From: Candidatus Omnitrophota bacterium
GTDB taxonomy: Bacteria > Omnitrophota > Gorgyraeia > Zapsychrales > JAHFFX01
NCBI GenBank assembly: GCA_023247725.1
Contig: JAHFFW010000022.1
Span: forward strand, 1-41,151
Direction: 5' to 3'
DNA length: 41,151 nt
The position numbers and the translations under genes are program-made. The notes under the pieces were generated by a model. It did not search any database, had not been told where the DNA came from, and saw only the letters and a program-made list of their open reading frames with translations. This document shows positions 1 to 5,322 of the stretch, piece after piece (position 1 is the first letter of the stretch; each line of letters begins with the position of its first letter).

Positions 1-49
1 ACTGACGAGCTTGCTTCTTCAGTTTTACACAATGGCTTTTTTGGCTCAT
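1..49 (-). CDS. 5' end of a probable transposase gene (partial, runs off the left edge)
   Basis: An ATG at 49-47 reads leftward off the window for 16 codons (MSQKSHCVKLKKQARQ). It has a strong Shine-Dalgarno (AGGAGA) six bases upstream and a consensus-like promoter further up (83-112). A short basic N-terminus of the form VKLxKxxRQ is compatible with the helix-turn-helix start of an IS630-type transposase. Sixteen residues are too few to assign a family, so this is inference. The context supports a mobile element: on the other side a sensor-kinase reading frame begins abruptly in the middle of its ATPase domain, as expected if an element had inserted there. It could instead be an unrelated small gene. 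Confidence 0.4.
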   Translation of the reverse strand, partial: MSQKSHCVKLKKQARQ

Positions 50-82
50 GGGTTATCTCCTCTCGGAAGATAATACCATGAA

Positions 83-112
83 ATTATAAACCATTAACAA
101 CTAACTTAACAA
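83..112 (-). promoter_or_regulatory. Sigma-70-type promoter of the leftward edge gene
   Basis: On the minus strand TTGTTA (107-112) is followed after 18 bases by a perfect TATAAT (83-88). The start codon of the edge gene is about 34 bases further on, behind a good ribosome-binding site. The surrounding 100 bases are clearly more AT-rich than the rest of the window, consistent with foreign DNA. Confidence 0.5.
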
Positions 113-452
113 TGTACTAGTCCGGGCGGACCGCCTCCACTTAAGACGATTATTCTTTAACCTCATTGACAATGCCCTCAAATATTCCCCTCCCAAAAGC
201 CATGTGTATATCGAAGTTCAACTCCCGCCCCACAAAATCGTGGCCGCGATCCGGGATTCTGGGCCGGGAATCGAACCTGAGAATATTTCCAAAATCTTTG
301 ACCGTTTTTTCCGCGCAGAGACAGGTGGCACGGGGGTGGGCTTAGGCCTTCATATCGCCAGAACAATCGCCCATATCCATCGCGGTTCCATTGAAGTCGA
401 AAGTCAAAAAGGCGACGGGACAACGTTCTGTGTCATCCTGCCTCGCGCATAA
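105..452 (+). pseudogene. C-terminal fragment of a sensor histidine kinase (ATPase domain)
   Basis: The frame is open from 105, after an in-frame TAA at 102-104. From about 120 it encodes the end of a HATPase_c domain: N-box NLIDNALKYS, G1 box DSGPGIEPE, F-box FDRFFR and G2 box GTGVGLGLHIA, ending ILPRA. The dimerisation/phosphoacceptor domain (H-box), sensor region and start codon are missing. The first in-frame ATG (204) lies beyond the N-box, so an independent functional kinase is unlikely. Kinase homology starts at about 120, right next to the AT-rich sequence carrying the leftward gene. The simplest reading is a kinase gene cut by an insertion element, whose 5' half would lie beyond the element, outside this window. 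An assembly join is the alternative. Confidence 0.75.
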
Positions 453-600
453 ACACCCTTCCTTGTTCAAACCGTTCCCCACTTACGAGGTGGGAAGTTT
501 GCCTCGATAAGAATATTTTAATATTCTTTTAATCCTTTTCTTAAGAAGACTTTGTTAATGTGTCATCGTTGAACCTGAACGGGAATGGGGCTTCTTATTG

Positions 601-981
601 ATGAAAAAAATTCTCATTGTTGATAGTGACCCAAAGGAACGCTTGTTGTACGCCAAGATTTTTCGCACGGAAGGCTTCAAGGTTTACGAAGCCATCGATG
701 CGTGGGAAGCGGTGGAAGTGCTTTTGAATTATTGCATTGATTTGATTATCCTTAATCCGGGCCCGAAAGAAACCGATCAGGAATTCCTTGATTTGTTGGA
801 AATCGATTACGCTTACTTGAAAGTCATCATCATGGACACACCGGCACGGGACCAAGACGCGTTTTTCCGGGCGAACGATTATTTTGATAGATCAACAGGC
901 CCTTATGCGCTCTTGCACAAGGCCACGGGCCTCCTCTTCCGCGAAGACACCGCAGACATCCATTATGCCCTGGTGAAGTGA
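601..981 (+). CDS. Degenerate response-regulator receiver domain protein
   Basis: This 126-residue protein is one receiver-like domain: MKKILIVDSDPKERLL at the N-terminus (the acidic pocket is kept) and alternating strands and helices after it. The usual phosphoacceptor Asp at the end of strand 3 is replaced: DLIILN has Asn52 where LxxLD is expected. No output domain follows. It is therefore a candidate phosphorylation-independent 'pseudo-receiver' that could work by protein-protein contact; this is inference from the missing residue. ATG at 601 is preferred over the TTG at 598, and no strong Shine-Dalgarno is visible. It lies just downstream of the kinase fragment and upstream of a diguanylate cyclase, with a second degenerate receiver after that gene. 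Confidence 0.7.
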   Translation: MKKILIVDSDPKERLLYAKIFRTEGFKVYEAIDAWEAVEVLLNYCIDLIILNPGPKETDQEFLDLLEIDYAYLKVIIMDTPARDQDAFFRANDYFDRSTGPYALLHKATGLLFREDTADIHYALVK

Positions 982-1044
982 TGGTCGCTGGCAACAAGAC
1001 CTTGTTGAGATATTCATAAGCTCCGGACAGGAAGCAGGTGGATC

Positions 1045-1329
1045 ATGAACCTTCGATTGATAGGAGCACTGGCGCTTATATTGCTTTATCCTTATGGCCA
1101 AGCGACAGCGTGCAATAAGGTCGGATATTCCTTGCGGGCTCAAGACCCCCATCCGTCCGATCAAAAAGGGCTCACGTTCAAGGCAACGAAGCAAAAGATC
1201 AAATCGGACTGGCTCAATCTTGTTGAAGGTGATTGGACAGGGCCGGCCATGAATTTTCTTTTTCAGCATAGAAATACTCCCTCCCCTTGCTTTGAAAAAG
1301 AATCGGCGATTCACGACGGGTTTTGTTAA
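1045..1329 (+). CDS. Small secreted protein of unknown function
   Basis: I do not recognise this 94-residue protein. It begins with a plausible signal peptide (MNLRLIGALALILLYPYGQATA) with an A-x-A-like cleavage site just before Cys23, leaving a mature part of about 70 residues that is polar and mildly basic, with two Cys (23 and near 82) and one at the very C-terminus. The ATG follows an AGGTGG sequence at suitable spacing. A longer frame on the opposite strand overlaps both this gene and the receiver; I consider it a shadow. The 3' spacer contains a small hairpin (TCTCCTT/AAGGAGA arms, 1344-1363) before the next gene. The signal peptide is the main support for it being a gene. Confidence 0.5.
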   Translation: MNLRLIGALALILLYPYGQATACNKVGYSLRAQDPHPSDQKGLTFKATKQKIKSDWLNLVEGDWTGPAMNFLFQHRNTPSPCFEKESAIHDGFC

Positions 1330-1408
1330 TAACCCAAAGCTATTCTCCTTAACTTAAAGGAGATTCGAATACAAATGGGTCAATATGGTTATCTTATGAG
1401 GTGCATTT

Positions 1409-2830
1409 ATGATAAATTCAGTTTTGGAGTTCAATGAACTCATGCGTTCCGATACAGTAAAAATGTATTGGACAGCTTTTATGGACTCACTGCCAGAGGC
1501 CCTTATTGGAATCAACTTGGATGGGATTGTTATCGCTTGGAATAGGGGCGCGGAGAAACTCTTTGGCTTTAGCTCTGAGGAAATCGCCGGTAAACCCATG
1601 ACTCTGTTATTCTCTTCCCTGCATTTTTTAAATTCGGCGGAACAGCTCAAGCGTTTATTGAACGGCGATCATTTGCACTTGCGCGAGCATTACAGTCGGA
1701 CCAAGGAGGAGGGGACCATGCCTGTCTTTTTAACCATTTCTGCGGTGAAAGACATCTTTGGTAATGTGATCGGCATGGCCATCTTTATTGAAAAGGCCCC
1801 CGCAGAAAAGTCATCTTCGCTTTTGCGCCACGGGCCGCACGCCCAACAGGAAGTCATCAAAATGGAAGCCGTCCTCAGTTTGGAAGAGGGACTCAATTCC
1901 ATTCTCAAACTCGACAAGCTGATTGATTTTGTCGTCGATAAAACCACTTCTATTCTCAATGCGGAGCGTTGTTCCTTTATGCTCCTCGATGAGGAATCAC
2001 AGAAATTGTGCATCAAAGGATCCAAGGGCATTGACGAACGTTTCATTTCGTCGAGCCGCATCCGTTTAGGTGATCCGGTCGCCGGGCTCGTGGCCCAAAG
2101 GGGTGAACCGATTCTGGTGGCGGATATTGAAACGGATCCGCTTTTTCGGAGGGCGAATCGTTATTCCTTCAAATCCAAATCGTTCATCATTGCGCCCATT
2201 CAACGCGGGTCCCATCTGATGGGAGTACTGTGTGTCGCGGAAAAGATGGTTTCCAATGCGGTTTTTAGCGAGCTTGATCTGAAAATTCTCTGCCTCATCG
2301 CCCGGCAGGTGGCCGTGGCCATCGAAAATGCCCGACTCTACAAAGAGTTGAAATACCTTTCCGTCAAAGATACCTTGACGGGACTCTCCAATTACCGTCA
2401 CTTTATTCGAAGTCTCGACGATGAAATTAAGCGAACCAAAAGGTATCCCAATTCCCTGTGCCTGTTGATGCTCGATGTGGATCACTTTAAGCCTTACAAT
2501 GACCTCTACGGCCAAGGGGAAGGGGATCAACTCCTTAAGACCATTGGCCGGATCCTGCAACAAAATCTGCGAGATGTCGATATCCCTTGCCGCTATGCGG
2601 GCGATGAATTCGCGGTCATTCTGCCAGAAACCAAGATTGACCAAGCCAAACGGGCGGCGGAAAAGATCAAAGAAAAAATTGAACAACTTCCGCACAAATG
2701 CAAAGTGACGATCAGCATTGGCGTTGCTAAGTTTGAATCCTCCATGGACCGCTATGAATTGATCCGTAAGGCCGATAGTGCTTTATATCAAGCCAAACAA
2801 GGAGGGAAAGCCACCGTCTGTTTGGCGTAG
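1409..2830 (+). CDS. PAS-GAF-GGDEF diguanylate cyclase
   Basis: This 473-residue soluble protein is predicted to make cyclic di-GMP from two GTP. Domain order: PAS sensor (about 20-128, with LPEALIGINLDGIVIAWNRG), GAF sensor (about 155-305, ending VAVAIENARLYKEL), then a GGDEF cyclase domain (about 312-473, beginning DTLTGLSNYRHF). The active-site loop is AGDEF (397-401) rather than GGDEF; Ala at the first position is tolerated in some active enzymes. The RxxD inhibitory site is present as RDVD (388-391), five residues before the loop as is standard, so product feedback inhibition is likely. There are no membrane segments, so it senses cytoplasmic signals. The ATG at 1409 follows a GAGGTG ribosome-binding site. 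Degenerate receivers lie on both sides and may be partners. Confidence 0.93.
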   Translation: MINSVLEFNELMRSDTVKMYWTAFMDSLPEALIGINLDGIVIAWNRGAEKLFGFSSEEIAGKPMTLLFSSLHFLNSAEQLKRLLNGDHLHLREHYSRTKEEGTMPVFLTISAVKDIFGNVIGMAIFIEKAPAEKSSSLLRHGPHAQQEVIKMEAVLSLEEGLNSILKLDKLIDFVVDKTTSILNAERCSFMLLDEESQKLCIKGSKGIDERFISSSRIRLGDPVAGLVAQRGEPILVADIETDPLFRRANRYSFKSKSFIIAPIQRGSHLMGVLCVAEKMVSNAVFSELDLKILCLIARQVAVAIENARLYKELKYLSVKDTLTGLSNYRHFIRSLDDEIKRTKRYPNSLCLLMLDVDHFKPYNDLYGQGEGDQLLKTIGRILQQNLRDVDIPCRYAGDEFAVILPETKIDQAKRAAEKIKEKIEQLPHKCKVTISIGVAKFESSMDRYELIRKADSALYQAKQGGKATVCLA

Positions 2831-2839
2831 ATTGCCGTA

Positions 2840-3289
2840 GTGCGATCTTGTGCCTTCCTCTATAATAGGCCTGTTATCCAATCGTTATCTCCGTTCCTTG
2901 AAGATGACGAAGAAGCCCTTCAGCTTTTGCCTTCGCAACTGACACAAAACGGATACAACGTCAAGGTGGCCACCTCCGTCGCGCAATGCCTGGAAGAAGC
3001 GATCCGTTTTTCTCCTCACCTCATCCTTTCCAAGTACATCTTGCCCGGAATAGCCGGAAGCAAGGTGATTGAGTTACCCCGCAGCATGTCTCATCTTAAA
3101 ACCATCCCCATCATTGTGTACTCTCAGGAAATCATGGGTGGAGAGAAGGAAAACGCCTTCGCCACCGGGGACACCGATTTTGTGACAGGCGCTAACGAAG
3201 AGAAAATCCACCGCCTTATCAACCAATATTCAAAAAAGGCGAGGGGCCGCCGCTGCTTTAAAGCGGGGCGGCCCCTCGCCTTTTTATAA
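2840..3289 (+). CDS. Degenerate receiver-domain protein
   Basis: This 149-residue frame starts at GTG 2840, ten bases after the cyclase stop, so it is probably co-transcribed with it. Residues 12-130 show the receiver pattern: acidic EDDEE (21-25), NGYNVKVATS, HLILSKYILPGIAG, IPIIVYS and a C-terminal helix. The phosphoacceptor position (four residues before Pro69) is Lys65, not Asp, and the conserved Lys near the end is not evident, so it cannot be phosphorylated in the usual way. The last 18 codons run through the stem-loop of the terminator (3233-3285) and the stop codon sits just after its T-tract. The natural C-terminus is therefore odd; a frameshift upstream of the hairpin is possible. 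No good start-codon alternative exists. Confidence 0.55.
   Translation: MRSCAFLYNRPVIQSLSPFLEDDEEALQLLPSQLTQNGYNVKVATSVAQCLEEAIRFSPHLILSKYILPGIAGSKVIELPRSMSHLKTIPIIVYSQEIMGGEKENAFATGDTDFVTGANEEKIHRLINQYSKKARGRRCFKAGRPLAFL
3233..3285. terminator. Bidirectional intrinsic terminator between convergent genes
   Basis: Perfect 19-base arms, AAAAAGGCGAGGGGCCGCC (3233-3251) and its complement (3267-3285), enclose a 15-base loop. The stem is GC-rich with an A-run on the left and a T-run on the right, so it can stop transcription from both the cyclase/receiver genes (+) and smpB's neighbours (-). Its core is the same as in the hairpin at 21663-21707. Confidence 0.9.
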
Positions 3290-3314
3290 AAACCACATCC
3301 GGACGGCTTTTAAG

Positions 3315-3773
3315 TCACTTTCGCCTCTGATGCATGGTCCGTTTTAATTCCCGCTCAATATCCCGTTTTTTGATATCTTCCCTTTTATCGTAAATTTTTT
3401 TACCTTTTCCGACGGCAAGTTCCACTTTCACCAAACCCCGACGATTGATGTAAATTTTTGTCGGAATAAGCGCGAGATGCTTTTGATTGATCAAGGCGTC
3501 GATCTTTTCAATTTCCCTCCTATGCAAAAGCAACTTGCGCGGCCGATCCGGCTCGGGATTAAGATAACTGGCCTGGGCATAAGGACTGATATGCAAGTTG
3601 TAAAGTTTCACTTCCCCCTGCTCAACCCGCGCAAAACTATCAGCAAAATTGACCTCGGCCTGACGGACGGATTTGACCTCACCCCCTTTGAGTTCAATGC
3701 CGCATTCCCACTTGTCAGTCAGAAAAAAATCGCGGAAGGCTTTTTTATTGGTGGCAATGGCTTTGGATTCCAT
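3315..3773 (-). CDS. smpB: SsrA-binding protein SmpB
   Basis: This 152-residue protein has the usual SmpB length and all family hallmarks: the N-terminal beta-barrel with AIATNKKAFRDFFLTDKWECGIELKGGEVKSVR-type sequence, the NFADSFARVEQGEVKLYNLHISPYAQ segment, and the basic C-terminal tail (KKIYDKREDIKKRDIERELKR) that inserts into the ribosome's mRNA channel. SmpB carries tmRNA (SsrA) to stalled ribosomes for rescue in trans-translation. The tmRNA gene itself is not in this window. The start ATG at 3773 lies one base after the stop of the upstream AEC permease gene, so the two are probably translated from one mRNA. The gene ends shortly before the bidirectional terminator. Confidence 0.97.
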   Translation of the reverse strand: MESKAIATNKKAFRDFFLTDKWECGIELKGGEVKSVRQAEVNFADSFARVEQGEVKLYNLHISPYAQASYLNPEPDRPRKLLLHRREIEKIDALINQKHLALIPTKIYINRRGLVKVELAVGKGKKIYDKREDIKKRDIERELKRTMHQRRK

Positions 3774-3774
3774 A

Positions 3775-4731
3775 TCATCCTAACCGCACATGCAAATACC
3801 AAGACAAAAACGCGGGGATTGTCAAAAGGCTCAGGATGTGGCTGAAGAGCAATCCCTGATTGATAAATTGTTCATCGATTCCCTTGTAGTGCCTGGCCAA
3901 AATGGAAAGTGTAATCGCGCTGGGAACAACGCTTTGCAAGAGGATTAAAAAGCCCATCCAGAATTCGAGCCGCAATCCTTCAATGAAAAAGAAGGCTAAT
4001 AAAGGCATCACGATCAGTTTGGCAAAGACTGCTCCTAGGACGGCCCGCTTGCTGACCTGCTCCACCTTAAGGGCGGCAAGGCTTCCCCCGACGGTCAAAA
4101 GCGCCATCGGCAAGGCACACTGGCTCAACATTTCCGTTGCCCTCATCAAGGAGTGAGGCAAAATTTTTTGCCCACCGAGGGCAATAAAGAGCAAGGTCAT
4201 AACAATCGCCAGGAATGGAGGATTCAGCAACCACTTGGAATCAAAATGTCCTTCTTGCCGGCCGTGCAGAAACCAAACCCCCATGGTCCAGATAGAAAGA
4301 TCAAATCCCACCAGAAAAATCAAAATGTATATGGTCAATTGCTGCGCTTCCATGGCCGGAAAAATAGTGGACGCGAGCATCAAGGGCAAAAAACCCGAAT
4401 TTTGAAACGCGACCAAGGCCATAATTTCTTTGCGTTGGTTTGCCCAAGGAAAAAAACTTAATAGCGCCCTGCCGATCCCCATTCCTGCGGCGGTGATCGT
4501 GAGGCTAAGCAAGGGAAAAATCCACCATCTTGGGTATTCCTGGAAGTGGAACTGCTGAGTCAGATGAAAAAAGACATAGTTAGGCCAAAAAAAGTTGACG
4601 AGGAGCTTCGCCAAAAGGCGTAGCCCCGACTCATCCATAAATTTTTTCCGGACAAAAAGAAAACCGGCCACCCCTATCAAAAAAATCTGAACCATGGCCG
4701 AGGCCACATCCCCAAAATCCACTCTGTACAT
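3775..4731 (-). CDS. AEC-family (auxin efflux carrier-like) permease
   Basis: This 318-residue protein has about ten hydrophobic segments in the 5+5 arrangement typical of the Mem_trans/AEC family (e.g. MVQIFLIGVAGFLFVRKKFM at the N-terminus, the NSGFLPLMLASTIFP half-helix, ALPMALLTVGGSLA, VVPSAITLSILARHY near the C-terminus). Bacterial members include malonate, malate and other organic-anion transporters, but the substrate cannot be read from sequence. ATG at 4731 is chosen; a TTG at 4755 would add eight residues. Its stop is one base from the smpB start. The upstream gap is short and shares sequence with the divergent tRNA promoter region. Confidence 0.88.
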   Translation of the reverse strand: MYRVDFGDVASAMVQIFLIGVAGFLFVRKKFMDESGLRLLAKLLVNFFWPNYVFFHLTQQFHFQEYPRWWIFPLLSLTITAAGMGIGRALLSFFPWANQRKEIMALVAFQNSGFLPLMLASTIFPAMEAQQLTIYILIFLVGFDLSIWTMGVWFLHGRQEGHFDSKWLLNPPFLAIVMTLLFIALGGQKILPHSLMRATEMLSQCALPMALLTVGGSLAALKVEQVSKRAVLGAVFAKLIVMPLLAFFFIEGLRLEFWMGFLILLQSVVPSAITLSILARHYKGIDEQFINQGLLFSHILSLLTIPAFLSWYLHVRLG

Positions 4732-4804
4732 GGCCGGTATTATCCCAAAATTCAATGGCCCTGTCCACGAGAGATTCGAAAGCTCGACGATTGAGGAAGG
4801 CTGG

Positions 4805-4833
4805 TTGACAGACAGAAAAATTGTGGGTATACT
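4805..4833 (+). promoter_or_regulatory. Strong sigma-70-type promoter of tRNA-Leu
   Basis: Perfect TTGACA (4805-4810), 17-base spacer and TATACT (4828-4833): near-consensus strength, as expected for a stable-RNA gene. The predicted start near 4840 gives a leader of about 95 bases before the tRNA, occupied by two tandem hairpins. Confidence 0.85.
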
Positions 4834-4853
4834 GACTGCGATTTAATCCCGAA

Positions 4854-4937
4854 GCCGCCCCGGTTTTCTCTATAAAGATCTGTGGTAGCCGGGGCGGCGA
4901 GGTTCTCTTCTATAAAAAATTGTGGTAGAACCTCGCC
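4854..4937 (+). promoter_or_regulatory. Two tandem leader hairpins before tRNA-Leu
   Basis: Hairpin 1 has 10-base arms GCCGCCCCGG (4854-4863) and CCGGGGCGGC (4889-4898). Hairpin 2 has 11-base arms GGCGAGGTTCT (4896-4906) and AGAACCTCGCC (4927-4937), the last three bases being the first three of the tRNA. The loops are related: both contain TCTATAAA, four variable bases, then TGTGGTAG. The stems differ completely in sequence but both are perfect, so this looks like a duplicated structural unit. Hairpin 2 competes with the tRNA acceptor stem, so it may affect 5' processing or folding. This role is inference. Confidence 0.7.
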
Positions 4938-5018
4938 GAAGTGGTGAAATTGGCATACACGTAGCGTTCAGGGCGCTATTCCCTTACGGGATTGTGGGTT
5001 CGACTCCCACCTTCGGCA
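4935..5018 (+). tRNA. tRNA-Leu (anticodon CAG)
   Basis: The 84-base gene folds as a class II tRNA: acceptor stem GCCGAAG (4935-4941) pairs with CTTCGGC (5011-5017) plus discriminator A (5018). The anticodon stem TAGCG/CGCTA holds loop TTCAGGG with anticodon CAG (4969-4971). The long variable arm TTCCCTTACGGGAT and T arm GTGGG-TTCGACT-CCCAC identify it as leucine. CCA is not encoded and must be added by the CCA-adding enzyme. The 3' end is duplicated 122 bases downstream. Confidence 0.96.
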
Positions 5019-5147
5019 TAAATCTAAAACAGGGTTCGATCCTTCGACTCGTTCGCTAAACTCTCTCGCTCAGGATGGTTCGACTTGTGGTGAGCGAATC
5101 CGCCAAAAGCGGATGAGTCGAACCACTCCCACCTTCGGCATAAATCT
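5003..5147 (+). repeat. Direct repeat of the tRNA-Leu 3' end (att-like) flanking 99 bases
   Basis: Bases 5003-5025 (T-arm and acceptor 3' end of the tRNA plus seven bases of spacer) recur perfectly, 23 of 23, at 5125-5147. The 99 bases between them hold an imperfect inverted repeat (GGTTCGACT at about 5088 and AGTCGAACC at about 5115) and a short GATCCGCC/GGCGGAT-like stem. Duplicated tRNA 3' ends are the mark left by site-specific recombination at tRNA genes. No integrase is nearby, so this would be a tiny element or a scar. Confidence 0.75.
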
Positions 5148-5160
5148 TCCTCTGAACGAC

Positions 5161-5188
5161 CTACTCTCACTCCCGGGGTGAGAGTAGG
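5161..5188. repeat. REP-like palindrome, CTCTCAC...GTGAGAG family
   Basis: A near-perfect palindrome CTACTCTCAC/GTGAGAGTAG around a TCCCGGG centre, in the spacer between tRNA-Leu and aceE. The inner 21 bases (CTCTCAC-TCCCGGG-GTGAGAG) are identical to copies at 18253-18273 and 18290-18310. The remainder of this gap to 5322 is AT-rich. It may hold the aceE promoter (a weak candidate is TTGCTT at 5235, 17 bases, TAGAAT at 5258). Confidence 0.75.
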
Positions 5189-5322
5189 CCTGAAAAAGAT
5201 TAAAGTCAATTAGCCATTCCCGCTCAAAATCTCCTTGCTTACAGTTACAGATCATAATAGAATAAACCTCTTAAAAATCCTTTACCGAAAATTTTGCTTT
5301 CTAACCAACAAAAACACTTACC

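Noticed and set aside
892-1314. 140-codon minus-strand frame across the receiver and secreted-protein genes
   Set aside because: Rich in Arg and Cys, no family pattern, antisense to two better-supported genes.
2066-2695. 209-codon minus-strand frame
   Set aside because: Antisense shadow of the GAF-GGDEF coding region.
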